NCBI RefSeq assembly: GCF_039537985.1 | Contig: NZ_BAABBN010000015.1 | Location: 372,001-436,000, forward strand | DNA length: 64,000 bases | Reading direction: 5' to 3' | Origin: Litoribacillus peritrichatus | GTDB taxonomy: Bacteria; Pseudomonadota; Gammaproteobacteria; Pseudomonadales; Litoribrevibacteraceae | In this document: positions 42,071-50,118 of the stretch, piece after piece | Layout: every line of letters starts with the position of its first letter | Numbering within the stretch: position 1 is the first letter of the stretch | Made by a program: the position numbers and the translations under genes | The notes under the pieces: generated by a model | What the model was told of the DNA's origin: nothing | Database searches by the model: none | Seen by the model: the letters and a program-made list of their open reading frames with translations, nothing else

Positions 42071-43417
42071 TTAACGAGGATTGCAAGGCAGCACAAGTTC
42101 GCCACGGAGCGAGTTGGGTAGGGCTTCGTGAATGGTAACGTCAACGAACTTGCCTATTAAGCTGTGGTCTTCACATCGGAAGTTAACTACCCGGTTGTTT
42201 TCTGTTCTTCCTTGTAATTGTCCCGGATCACGTTTGGAAACATCCGTGACCAAGATACTCTGGACGGTGTCTACCATGCGACGGCTGATCTGGAACGCGT
42301 TCTGTAAGATTCGGTCTTGCAGAATTTTAAGGCGCTTTTTCTTTTCTTCTTCCGATGTTTCGTCAGGCAAATCGGAAGCTGGTGTGCCTGGACGAGCGCT
42401 GTAGATGAAACTGAATGAGTGGTCGAAGCCAACTTCTTCAATCAGTTTCATGGTTTGTTCAAAGTCAAACTGGGATTCGCCAGGGAAGCCAATGATAAAG
42501 TCTGATGACAGGCTGATGTCAGGGCGGATTTTTCTCAGCTTTCTGATCTTGGATTTGTACTCAACGGCTGTATGGCCTCGCTTCATCTGCATCAGAATGT
42601 GGTCTGAGCCACTTTGAACCGGCAAGTGTAAATGGCTTACCAGCTCAGGTACGTCCGCGTAAACGTTGATCAGACTGTCGCTGAACTCTACCGGGTGTGA
42701 AGTCGTGTAACGAATGCGATCAATGCCGTCAATGGCCGCAACGAAGGTGATGAGCTCTGCCAGATCGGCTGTTCGGCCGTCGTGCATTTCACCCATGTAA
42801 GCGTTCACGTTTTGGCCCAGCAGGTTTACCTCACGTACACCTTGTTCGGCAAGGTGGGCAATTTCAGCGATGACGTCGTCAAATGGGCGGCTGACCTCTT
42901 CTCCACGAGTGTAAGGTACAACACAGAAGGTACAATATTTAGAACAGCCTTCCATAATGGAAACGAAGGCGCTCGGGCCATCAACTTTGGGTTCTGGCAG
43001 ATGGTCAAATTTTTCAATTTCAGGGAAGCTGATATCAACAATGCCCACTTCGCCGTCTTTGCTGGACTCGATCATTTCCGGTAAGCGATGAAGGGTTTGA
43101 GGGCCGAAAATCATGTCCACAAAAGGCGCTCGCTCCTGAATGGCGTGGCCTTCCTGACTTGCTACGCAGCCGCCTACTCCGATTACCAGATCCGGGTTAG
43201 TGGATTTTAGTTTTCTCCAGCGGCCCAGTTGGTGAAATACTTTTTCTTGCGCTTTCTCTCGGATGGAGCAGGTGTTCAGCAGCAGGACATCGGCTTCGGA
43301 CTCATTCTCAGTAAGCTCCATTTCATGACTCTCGCCCAAAAGATCGGCCATACGAGATGAATCGTATTCATTCATCTGACAGCCGTGAGTTTTGATGAAT
43401 AGCTTTTTCGTCGCCAT
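42071..43417 (-). CDS. miaB: tRNA-2-methylthio-N6-dimethylallyladenosine synthase MiaB
   Basis: A 448-residue radical-SAM methylthiotransferase that adds the methylthio group to i6A37 of tRNAs reading UNN codons. It has the three-domain plan: an N-terminal domain with the second cluster's Cys residues (KTHGCQMNEYD, LNTCSIREKA, VGGCVA), the radical-SAM motif CSKYCTFC near residue 160, and a C-terminal TRAM domain. Length is normal. It lies upstream of ybeZ on the same strand but a 171-base gap and a hairpin separate them. Confidence 0.96.
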   Translation of the reverse strand: MATKKLFIKTHGCQMNEYDSSRMADLLGESHEMELTENESEADVLLLNTCSIREKAQEKVFHQLGRWRKLKSTNPDLVIGVGGCVASQEGHAIQERAPFVDMIFGPQTLHRLPEMIESSKDGEVGIVDISFPEIEKFDHLPEPKVDGPSAFVSIMEGCSKYCTFCVVPYTRGEEVSRPFDDVIAEIAHLAEQGVREVNLLGQNVNAYMGEMHDGRTADLAELITFVAAIDGIDRIRYTTSHPVEFSDSLINVYADVPELVSHLHLPVQSGSDHILMQMKRGHTAVEYKSKIRKLRKIRPDISLSSDFIIGFPGESQFDFEQTMKLIEEVGFDHSFSFIYSARPGTPASDLPDETSEEEKKKRLKILQDRILQNAFQISRRMVDTVQSILVTDVSKRDPGQLQGRTENNRVVNFRCEDHSLIGKFVDVTIHEALPNSLRGELVLPCNPR

Positions 43418-43586
43418 GAAAGTTACCTGCTGTTGAGGGTTGGAGGTGATCCAACCTTGTTCACTCTGTTTAAAACGCTTTATTTATGGCATCACGCCCC
43501 GTGAATAAACTGTCTTTTCAAATTCAAACGGTCTGCCAAATTAACGCGCGACATTGTACTTTAGGATGCACGTAAATCCTAGTGAA

Positions 43587-43615
43587 TTGGTCAGTATCTC
43601 GTCTGAAAGTATGCT
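43587..43615 (+). promoter_or_regulatory. Candidate sigma70 promoter for the DUF1820 gene
   Basis: TTGGTC at 43587-43592 and TATGCT at 43610-43615 are exactly 17 bases apart, 54 bases before the start codon. It drives the plus strand, divergent from miaB. Confidence 0.55.
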
Positions 43616-43669
43616 ATGCTTTGCGCCCTTTTTGGTTGATCAGTTAGTGTTTTTTCGGATTGTGACAAG

Positions 43670-43999
43670 ATGCAAGATAAACCCGTTTTTAAAGTTATAT
43701 TTGTAAATCAAGACGAAGTGTTTGAAGTTTTTGCGGCAAAAATCTTTCAAAGTGAGCTTTGGGGCTTCATTGAAATTGAAGAGTTTTTGTTTGGTGAGCG
43801 AAGTCAATTGCTGGTGGACCCAAGCGAAGAGAAGCTTAAAAGTGAATTTGCAGGTGTAAAGCGCAGCTACATTCCTATGCAGTCGATCATTCGTATCGAC
43901 GAAGTGGAAAAGGAAGGCACTGTAAAAGTGTCGGAAGCTAAGGGCGGAACCGTTTCGGCTTTTCCGTTATCCGCGCCGCCAACGAAACCAAGTAACTAG
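43670..43999 (+). CDS. DUF1820 family protein
   Basis: A 109-residue soluble protein of the DUF1820 family, which is typically found divergent from miaB in Pseudomonas and relatives. Recognisable phrases are VIFVNQDEVFEVFAAKI and LWGFIEIEEFLFGE, then YIPMQSIIRIDEVEK. The C-terminal tail is low complexity (Ser, Pro, Ala). No catalytic motif; the function is unknown. It has a good promoter and an intrinsic terminator of its own, so it is a monocistronic gene. Confidence 0.85.
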   Translation: MQDKPVFKVIFVNQDEVFEVFAAKIFQSELWGFIEIEEFLFGERSQLLVDPSEEKLKSEFAGVKRSYIPMQSIIRIDEVEKEGTVKVSEAKGGTVSAFPLSAPPTKPSN

Positions 44000-44002
44000 A
44001 TT

Positions 44003-44032
44003 TTACACTTCTCACCAGAGGTGTAACTTTTT
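44003..44032 (+). terminator. Intrinsic terminator after the DUF1820 gene
   Basis: TTACACTTCT at 44003-44012 pairs with AGAGGTGTAA at 44017-44026 around CACC, with one G-T pair, then CTTTTT. Confidence 0.85.
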
Positions 44033-44099
44033 AATCTATTGATTTTCAACTATATTCAGCATTCGCTGTATGCAGGTTACTGTTACAAGGATGCTGAAC

Positions 44100-46190
44100 A
44101 TGTCTCGCTACTTCGTTTATTTAATTCTGTTTTTTCTGGTGGGATGTGGGAAAACAGACTCAGACAATGAACCAAATTCTTCAGAGCCGGCCGATCGCCC
44201 CATTCTGGTAAATTCGGTCGATTCCGCGAACCCCTTGCTGATCCGAAACTTGGACGCCATTAAGAAAAGTGGCGTATTAAGGGTGGTTACTCCTCGTTGG
44301 GATGAGTACCAATTCCTGCCTCGTCAAAAAACACCTGCAAATTATTATCGCGCTATGGTGGCTGAATTTGCTGAGCGCAACGGCCTCGATATTCGTTGGA
44401 TTTATGTGGATCAGTTTTCTCAGCTGACGTCGACGGTGCTGCGTGGCCGGGCGGATGTCATTGTGGCGAATATGACGGTCACTGACGCGCGCGCTAAGCT
44501 CTTAGGGTTCACTGTGCCGGTAGATCATGCGCAAGAGTTGCTGGTGGTTAAGGCGTCTGCGGATTTAAAGGACGTTCATGATTTGGCGCTGGGTTCCATT
44601 GTGGTGCCTAAGAATTCTTCGTTTAAGCAATCGTTGGATGACATAGCAAAGCCGGGATGGAGTTTGGTGGAAAAAGAATTTTCTGCCAGTCCTCAGGCGT
44701 TGGTGGACGATGTGATCTCCGGTAAATACACTGCTACGGTAGTGGATAGTAATGTCGGTGAGTGGTTACTGACGGGGCTTCCTGTTAAATCATTGGGGGC
44801 ATTGGGTAAAGCCAAAGACATTGCCTGGGCGGTGCATTTGCAGGCTCAGGACTTACTGCATGAGTTGAATCAATTCATTCATCTTTATCAAATTGAAAAT
44901 ACAAAGGCATCTCACCTGGGTGACTGGCCTGAAATTGTGAAGCGCCGAACCCTCACCATGATCACTCGCAACAGTTCTGATTCGTATTTTATGTGGCGTG
45001 GCGAATTGATGGGGTATGAATACGATTTGGTGAAGCGGTTTGCAGAGGATCATAAGCTTTATCTGGATGTGGTGGTGGCAGATAAAGAAGACATGATTGA
45101 CTTACTGCTCGCCGGAGAGGGGGATTTGGTTGCATCCTCTCAGGCCAAACTCGAATCTCGCAGAGCAAGAGGGGTTGAGTTTACCGAGACTTACAATGTC
45201 GTGGATGAAGTGCTGGTGGGGCGTAAAGGATTGGGCATCGAAGGGGCCGATCAGTTAAGTGGTCATACAGTGATGGTCGAAGCTGGTTCTTCGTACCTCA
45301 AGCGCCTGAATACCTTAAAAGAAGAGGGCGCGGATTTTAAAATCGTATTTCCGGAAGACTATGTGGTTGATGATGAAACGGACATCATGGGGTTGGTGGC
45401 CGACGGTGTGGTTGATTTTACGGTAGTGGATGACCATTTGGCTGCCAGGGAGCTGTTGGATCAGCCGGGTCTGGTGGCTTATTTCTCTGTCGCTGCCGAA
45501 GTAGGGCATGGCTGGGTGGTGCGGAAAGAGAATACTCAGCTGCTGGCGAAACTGAACGCTTACATAAAATCTCATTTTCGGGGGTTGTACTTCAATGTGA
45601 CCTGGCAAAAGTACTTTGATACTGAGCGTGGTATTTATCTTGGACGAGACCCTATGTTGGATGTCGGGCAGTTATCGCCTTACGATGTTCATATTAAAGA
45701 AGTTGCCCTGCAGCATGACTTTGACTGGCGGATGATTGTGGCTCAGATGTATCAGGAAAGCCGGTTTAATCCCAAAGCCCGGTCGCATGTCGGGGCTTTG
45801 GGGGTAATGCAGGTGCTGCCCAGAACGGCCCGTGATTACGGGGTAGAAAATTTATACGATCCGGAGGTCAATATCCGGGTGGGCGTAGAATACCTGGGGT
45901 GGGTGCGGCAGCGATTCCCGAAATACATCGAACCTGCGGAAAGAACCTTATTTGCGTTGGCCGGTTATAATGCGGGCTACGGTCATGTTTTGGATGCAAG
46001 ACGGTTGGCCGCGCAAAAGGGCTGGGATCGAAATCGTTGGTTTGGCCATGTTGAAAAAGCCATGCTGTTGTTATCGGAGCGAAAGTACGCAAGAAATGCT
46101 CGGTTTGGTTATGTTCGGGGCAAAGAGCCGGTGGAGTATGTGCGACAAATTCATCGGCGCTACTTGGGGTATGTGGCAATGGAGCCATAA
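44100..46190 (+). CDS. MltF-like membrane-bound lytic transglycosylase with two solute-binding domains
   Basis: A 696-residue lipoprotein. The signal ends in the lipobox LVGCGKT. Classical MltF has one periplasmic solute-binding (SBP_bac_3) domain before its transglycosylase; here there seem to be two, at ~50-270 (KKSGVLRVVTPRW) and ~275-500 (VKRRTLTMITRN). The SLT domain follows (~510-690) with the catalytic Glu in MYQESRFNP, then GALGVMQVLPRTA and AGYNAGYGHV. It would cut peptidoglycan glycan chains to 1,6-anhydro ends at the outer membrane. The start 44100 has AAGG nine bases upstream; 44091 and 44070 are alternatives. The sensor domains may bind cell-wall fragments, by analogy with MltF. 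Confidence 0.85.
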   Translation: MSRYFVYLILFFLVGCGKTDSDNEPNSSEPADRPILVNSVDSANPLLIRNLDAIKKSGVLRVVTPRWDEYQFLPRQKTPANYYRAMVAEFAERNGLDIRWIYVDQFSQLTSTVLRGRADVIVANMTVTDARAKLLGFTVPVDHAQELLVVKASADLKDVHDLALGSIVVPKNSSFKQSLDDIAKPGWSLVEKEFSASPQALVDDVISGKYTATVVDSNVGEWLLTGLPVKSLGALGKAKDIAWAVHLQAQDLLHELNQFIHLYQIENTKASHLGDWPEIVKRRTLTMITRNSSDSYFMWRGELMGYEYDLVKRFAEDHKLYLDVVVADKEDMIDLLLAGEGDLVASSQAKLESRRARGVEFTETYNVVDEVLVGRKGLGIEGADQLSGHTVMVEAGSSYLKRLNTLKEEGADFKIVFPEDYVVDDETDIMGLVADGVVDFTVVDDHLAARELLDQPGLVAYFSVAAEVGHGWVVRKENTQLLAKLNAYIKSHFRGLYFNVTWQKYFDTERGIYLGRDPMLDVGQLSPYDVHIKEVALQHDFDWRMIVAQMYQESRFNPKARSHVGALGVMQVLPRTARDYGVENLYDPEVNIRVGVEYLGWVRQRFPKYIEPAERTLFALAGYNAGYGHVLDARRLAAQKGWDRNRWFGHVEKAMLLLSERKYARNARFGYVRGKEPVEYVRQIHRRYLGYVAMEP

Positions 46191-46228
46191 AAAACGATAT
46201 GGGATGTGGAGCGACTTTTGATTAAGTC

Positions 46229-46257
46229 TTAGTTATTTGTGTGGTGTTTGGTATGAT
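46229..46257 (+). promoter_or_regulatory. Weak candidate promoter for the DUF2788 gene
   Basis: TATGAT at 46252-46257 with TTAGTT at 46229-46234 at 17-base spacing, 35 bases before the start codon. The -10 is good, the -35 poor. Confidence 0.35.
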
Positions 46258-46292
46258 TGCGGCAATTTTAAGCAGTCTGTAGGAAACTTATT

Positions 46293-46493
46293 ATGAGTCC
46301 TGAACAAATGGAGCATTATGCTCTGATCGCGGGTTTAACGGTATTGATTGGCTTCATGTTCTTTATTATGTGGGACTTGGCTAAAAAGTCGAACGCGGGT
46401 AAGTTTGGTACTATCATTATTTTTACCGTTTTAGGGTTGGGCATTTTTGGCTTTTTAATCAAAACGGTCATTGTTGAACTAATGGATATGTAG
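46293..46493 (+). CDS. DUF2788 small membrane protein
   Basis: A 66-residue protein with two hydrophobic helices (LIAGLTVLIGFMFFIMW and TIIIFTVLGLGIFGFLI) joined by a short basic loop, as in the DUF2788 family. Probably an inner-membrane protein with both ends outside or both inside. Function unknown. AGGAAAC precedes the ATG. It lies ten bases upstream of a small lipoprotein gene, and the RDD-family gene follows, so the three may form one operon. Confidence 0.8.
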   Translation: MSPEQMEHYALIAGLTVLIGFMFFIMWDLAKKSNAGKFGTIIIFTVLGLGIFGFLIKTVIVELMDM

Positions 46494-46502
46494 GGGTTAA
46501 GG

Positions 46503-46871
46503 ATGCTTCGTGCTCTCGTTTTAGGTTTGGTCGGAATTAACTTAACGGCATGCATAATGATGTCTGCGCCTGAAGTGGACTATAAAGGTGTGATTGTTAA
46601 TAAAATAGAACCCCCTAAAGCCTGTGCACCGAAAGGCAATTTGGTTGCTACAGCGGACGCCGCCATTCAAACCATTGGTGATGAAGCGACCAGTCTGAAT
46701 CGTGAAGCCATGCAATCTCTGATAGATCAGGCGGAGTCTGTGGGGGCTAACTATGTGTACGTTTCCGATCACCGCCAATACAGTAACAAACCGAAAAAGG
46801 GGTTGGTGTTTCGTGTTGTGATGAAGTCACAGGCGTTTTATTGTCCTAGCCTGGATGTTGCTGAAGGCTAA
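46503..46871 (+). CDS. Small lipoprotein, DUF4156-like
   Basis: A 122-residue lipoprotein: hydrophobic signal and lipobox LTACIMM with Cys at residue 17. The mature part contains KACAPKGNLVATAD and then NREAMQSLIDQAESVGANYVYV, the type of sequence seen in DUF4156/YjeI-like proteins that share a fold with RcsF. Three further Cys could form a disulphide. GTTAAGG lies before the start. The role is not known; a surface-stress sensor part is possible but unproven. It overlaps nothing and the RDD gene starts 40 bases later. Confidence 0.65.
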   Translation: MLRALVLGLVGINLTACIMMSAPEVDYKGVIVNKIEPPKACAPKGNLVATADAAIQTIGDEATSLNREAMQSLIDQAESVGANYVYVSDHRQYSNKPKKGLVFRVVMKSQAFYCPSLDVAEG

Positions 46872-46911
46872 TGAATGGTTACTCGCCTCTGTGTATAAGG
46901 AAAGAAAGGCT

Positions 46912-47376
46912 ATGGATGCTCAGAAAGTAGGCTTCTCCCGAAGGGCATTTGCAAGCCTGTTGGACTTTTTGCTGATGTCGATGATTACCTTGACGGCGCT
47001 TTTGTGGGCTTATGGCAGAATTTATTTTGCGATCAATGAACCGAGAGAATGGGGTTGGTTAGACCCCTTTCTGAATTACGCATTTCCGATTTTATTCGTG
47101 TTGGGTTTCTGGCTTTGGCGATCGGCCACACCGGGAAAGATGCTGCTTGATATGAAAATTGTGGACGCAGTGACTGGTGGAAAGCCCAGCTTGTTTCAAT
47201 ACGTTATTCGTTATTTTGCTTATTATCTGTCTGTAATTCCCTTGGGTTTGGGGTTGTTGTGGGTACTTTGGGATAAGGATAAGCAGGCCTGGCATGATAA
47301 AATTGCGAAAACGCTGGTGGTTGAAACGGACCCTTATGCGGAACTCAACCATGAGCTGGCTCAGGCCTTTCCTTAA
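46912..47376 (+). CDS. RDD family membrane protein
   Basis: A 154-residue inner-membrane protein with three hydrophobic segments. The RDD signature is visible: RRAFASLLDFLLMS near the start with Arg and Asp, then RSATPGKMLLDMKIVD, and late DKDKQAWHDKIAKTLVV. I start it at ATG 46912, behind AAGGAAAG; a longer frame from 46855 overlaps the lipoprotein gene and lacks support. RDD proteins may be ion antiporters in some bacteria, but most are uncharacterised. Confidence 0.8.
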   Translation: MDAQKVGFSRRAFASLLDFLLMSMITLTALLWAYGRIYFAINEPREWGWLDPFLNYAFPILFVLGFWLWRSATPGKMLLDMKIVDAVTGGKPSLFQYVIRYFAYYLSVIPLGLGLLWVLWDKDKQAWHDKIAKTLVVETDPYAELNHELAQAFP

Positions 47377-47381
47377 ATCGT

Positions 47382-48116
47382 TTAATCTTTCCTTACCGCT
47401 TTTTGAATGGCGCTTAATGCGCCTCGTATCATGCGAACCTCTTTTTGCTCGGGGCGCACTCGATTAACCAGACGTTTAATGCGCGTCATCGCTTCACCTT
47501 GGTGGTTCTTAAACAGGAAGTTGGTTTCCGTGAGAACTTCTTCTAAATGTTGGTACAGGCTTTCTGTTTCCTGATGAGTCGGATAGCAGGCTTTTTCATT
47601 GGCGGCTATTTTGACCTGCATGGAATTACTGTTGTTTGCCTGCCAAATTTCGTAGCAAAAAATTTGGATCGCAGCAGAAACATTAAGAACCGGATATTCG
47701 GGATCAGCCGGTATTTCTGTATGGTATTGGCACGCCTCTAGCTGTTGGCTGGAAAGCCCCATTCGCTCGCGGCCAAACAGAATGGCCACCGGTCCTTGTT
47801 GTGCCTCGGTGATGAGTTTTTCAGCGCTCTCTTTGGCGTTTAAAACCGGCCTTGGGTAAGTTCTTGAACGAGCGCTTGTGCCGATCACTAAGCTGCAATC
47901 ATGAATCGCTTCTTCAAAAGATTGAACCACAGTCGCTTGTTCAAGTATGTCGAGTGCGCCTGCGGCTCTGGAGGAGGCTTCTTCGTTGGGGAACATTCGG
48001 GGGTTGACCAGGTATAAAGAGGATAATCCCATGTTTTTCATGGCTCTGGCGGCTGCGCCGATATTGCCAGGGTGGTAGGTTTGATCCATCACGATTCGAA
48101 TGTTATGTAAATTCAT
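47382..48116 (-). CDS. trmJ: tRNA (cytidine/uridine-32-2'-O)-methyltransferase TrmJ
   Basis: A 244-residue SPOUT enzyme that methylates the ribose of position 32 in several tRNAs. The start is ATG 48116 (MNLHNIRIVM), with a strong GAGAGGG five bases upstream; a longer frame to 48203 is not needed and Escherichia coli TrmJ has 246 residues. SpoU motifs are clear: QTYHPGNIGAAARAMKNMG near the N-terminus, LFGRERMGLS near residue 130, and LNVSAAIQIFCYE near 155. The C-terminal ~80 residues are the family's helical tail. It converges with the RDD gene. Confidence 0.92.
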   Translation of the reverse strand: MNLHNIRIVMDQTYHPGNIGAAARAMKNMGLSSLYLVNPRMFPNEEASSRAAGALDILEQATVVQSFEEAIHDCSLVIGTSARSRTYPRPVLNAKESAEKLITEAQQGPVAILFGRERMGLSSQQLEACQYHTEIPADPEYPVLNVSAAIQIFCYEIWQANNSNSMQVKIAANEKACYPTHQETESLYQHLEEVLTETNFLFKNHQGEAMTRIKRLVNRVRPEQKEVRMIRGALSAIQKAVRKD

Positions 48117-48302
48117 ATTAGCCCTCTCTGTTGCGCGGCATATTAACATAAGTCGGCGTCTTCTTAATAAGTCTGGTGTTTGGTTGTTGGTTTGGGTTGT
48201 CACAAATAGGTCATAAAACTTTCATATGATGCCAAGCGAAATGTGAAACAGGGTGATTTCACGTGAAGGTTTCTTAATGAACTGTTGAATATGGGGTGTA
48301 TT

Positions 48303-48989
48303 GTGATTCGTTGTTTGATTGTTTTTATGTCTGCGTTGGTTTTATCGGGGTGTTTGGCAACGAATGGGATTGTGCATTATTACAAAGGCGAGCCAAAAGA
48401 TGAGAATCAGTTGGCGACCGTTATCTTGCCAGAAGAGATTGATATTGTTGCAGTAAATAGCCGTAAGCGGGCTCTGCCTATGATTCGTGATGACTCATAC
48501 CAAATTAAACTGTTGCCTGGGCTGAATGAGCTGGTGTTGGAATATTCCAATCTTTGGGATTTGGACTCTGACAGCCACGTTACAGTGACGTCCGACATTG
48601 TTTTGGTCAGTCAGGTGATGAAAGCGGGTGACGTCTATGAAATTAAAGTGCCTGAGTTTTCAACCTTAAAAGAGATGAAGGCGTATGCCAAAGATTTTGA
48701 AGTGACTATGGTGGCAAAGTCTACGGGTGAAAAAGTGGCGTCGAAGGCCGCTCGTTATGGTGTTGCGCCTGTGGGCATATCGCAGTTGATCCCGCAAGAC
48801 AATAAGTTGGTGGCTTCCATTCAGGCGGGTGTACAAGGAGAATCTCAAGTGGTTGTTCATGGTGTTGAAGACCGTGCGCACCAAGCGCCAGGCAAATACT
48901 CAGCGCTGCAAAATTTGAGATATTGGTGGGAAGAAGCGAATACTCAAGAGCGTGAGTTATTTGAAGATTGGATCAATACCGTTGATTAA
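48303..48989 (+). CDS. DUF2057 (YccT-like) lipoprotein
   Basis: A 228-residue lipoprotein with lipobox LSGCLATNG and a mature domain of the DUF2057 type, whose Escherichia coli member YccT (CsgI) restrains curli formation. Conserved-looking parts are IVAVNSRKR, then LPGLNELVLEYSNLWD. The start is uncertain: GTG 48303 has GGGGTG upstream, ATG 48291 and TTG 48285 have nothing. A strong terminator follows. No curli genes are in the window, so the YccT role is only a family hint. Confidence 0.7.
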   Translation: MIRCLIVFMSALVLSGCLATNGIVHYYKGEPKDENQLATVILPEEIDIVAVNSRKRALPMIRDDSYQIKLLPGLNELVLEYSNLWDLDSDSHVTVTSDIVLVSQVMKAGDVYEIKVPEFSTLKEMKAYAKDFEVTMVAKSTGEKVASKAARYGVAPVGISQLIPQDNKLVASIQAGVQGESQVVVHGVEDRAHQAPGKYSALQNLRYWWEEANTQERELFEDWINTVD

Positions 48990-49033
48990 ATTATCAATAC
49001 TGGTTTGATTTTAGAACAAGCCTCTTTATAGTT

Positions 49034-49062
49034 AGCCCCTTATTCTTATAAGGGGCTTTTTT
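49034..49062 (+). terminator. Strong intrinsic terminator overlapping the next gene's ribosome site
   Basis: AGCCCCTTAT at 49034-49043 pairs perfectly with ATAAGGGGCT at 49048-49057 around TCTT, followed by six Ts. It ends the DUF2057 gene. The downstream ATG at 49063 starts right at the T-run, and its only Shine-Dalgarno-like sequence, AAGGGG, is in the 3' arm of this hairpin. Confidence 0.9.
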
Positions 49063-49464
49063 ATGCGTCATACCACTAAGTTGTGCGTTCGTGGTTATCA
49101 TCTGGATGTTTACGGGCATGTGAACAATGCTCGGTATCTGGAGTTTCTTGAAGAAGCCCGCTGGCGTTTTTTTGAAGAGCAAGATGTGATTGAAGCAATA
49201 ACCGGTGAAGCTCTGGCGATGGTAGTGGTGAATATCAATATCAACTACCGCCGTGCGGCTTTGATCCATGAAGAACTGGAAATCGCGACCGAAGTAACCC
49301 GCGTTGGTAACAAGAGTTTTGTGATTCATCAGGAAATCGCAGTCGCAGAAACCGGTGAGATGATTGCCGATACCGATGGGACTTATGTTTTATTTGATAA
49401 TGCAATCGGCACAAGTGTAGTGATTGAGGGTAAATATAAAGAGTTGCTTGATCGGCTAAGATGA
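49063..49464 (+). CDS. Acyl-CoA thioesterase, YbgC/FadM-like hotdog protein
   Basis: A 133-residue hotdog-fold enzyme of the 4HBT family. The catalytic Asp is in GYHLDVYGHVNNARYLEFLEEA near residues 11-32, followed by the helix and the strands NININYRRAAL and KSFVIHQEI. These enzymes cleave acyl-CoA or acyl-ACP thioesters; chain length cannot be told. The ATG at 49063 follows a terminator hairpin at once, so expression depends on read-through or on a promoter I cannot see within the hairpin region. A hairpin behind the gene ends it. The tRNA-His repeat begins 110 bases later. Confidence 0.8.
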   Translation: MRHTTKLCVRGYHLDVYGHVNNARYLEFLEEARWRFFEEQDVIEAITGEALAMVVVNININYRRAALIHEELEIATEVTRVGNKSFVIHQEIAVAETGEMIADTDGTYVLFDNAIGTSVVIEGKYKELLDRLR

Positions 49465-49477
49465 TTATTGAGTTTTG

Positions 49478-49531
49478 CTCAGGGTTGTCACTACTTGTTT
49501 TTAAGTGTTTTAGTGAGTGATCCTGAGTTTT
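49478..49531 (+). terminator. Long imperfect hairpin behind the thioesterase gene
   Basis: CTCAGG at 49478-49483 pairs with CCTGAG at 49522-49527, with inner pairs CACT/AGTG and ACTT/AAGT, then TTTT. Long and interrupted, so only a moderate terminator. Confidence 0.4.
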
Positions 49532-49576
49532 CAATTGTAAACATAGTTTTCTTATTTAGAGCGGGCAAGGTGCTTT

Positions 49577-49782
49577 GATGTACATTTAGCTCATCTAAAA
49601 AATCATGGCGTGACGTTTGGTGTAACAAAAGGTGTAATAAAAAAGGAAGAAGTAGGAATGCTTAACTCGGTGTATTCGTTGGTAGATCAATGAGTTAAGA
49701 GAAGAAACGGGGTGGACGATGGGATTTGAACCCACGACGACCGGAATCACAATCCGGGGCTCTACCAACTGAGCTACGCCCA
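49577..49782 (-). repeat. Direct repeat copy 1 around the degenerate tRNA-His (att-like)
   Basis: This stretch matches 51599-51791 for about 200 bases: start-codon region of a small gene, TGACGTTTGGTGTAAC, the CTTAACTC/GAGTTAAG inverted repeat, and all but the outer end of a tRNA-His. Copy 1 has an extra ~13 bases (a repeat of GGTGTAA plus As). A repeat ending inside a tRNA gene is the usual footprint of integrase-mediated insertion. The 654 bases between 49465 and 50118 hold this repeat, a hairpin and the palindrome at 49881-49900 but no gene. Confidence 0.7.
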
Positions 49783-49783
49783 G
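49711..49783 (-). pseudogene. Degenerate tRNA-His (GTG) copy
   Basis: The cloverleaf from D-arm to T-arm equals that of the intact tRNA-His at 51717-51793, with anticodon GTG. The acceptor end is damaged: base 1 is C opposite C72, the extra G at position -1 is replaced by A, and the 3' end reads CCG instead of CCA. G-1 with C73 is the main identity feature for histidyl-tRNA synthetase, so this copy is unlikely to work. Confidence 0.75.
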
Positions 49784-49880
49784 TATCCACTGTACTTCTA
49801 GTCAATTTGTATCACACCTTGTTACGACGCAGTAAAACGCTCAAAAACACCTAAACTGCATCTTAGTGGAACAAAATATA

Positions 49881-49900
49881 TGACGTTTGGTGTGACGTCA
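49881..49900. repeat. Palindromic third copy of the TGACGTTTGGTGT motif
   Basis: TGACGT and ACGTCA form six-base inverted arms around TTGGTGTG. The first 16 bases repeat, with one change, the TGACGTTTGGTGTAAC motif found at 49611-49626 and 51633-51648. Possibly a recombinase or replication-protein site of the element. Confidence 0.5.
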
Positions 49901-50118
49901 AGACCACTGTTTGTAAGTTGCAGGTGACTTCTCTTGGTGTTCTTTTCTTCATCAGGTGTAATACTTTGGAAGGTCTCAGAGAAAACGGCTAGTTTTTGCT
50001 GGGTGTGGGGTCTATGGCGTAGATAAGCCGTACTAGCTCTGTATTGATTTTTGTTCTAGTGTTTTTATCTTGTATGATTCATGTCGTTTAAATTTACTGA
50101 TTCAGCTGGAGTCTATAG

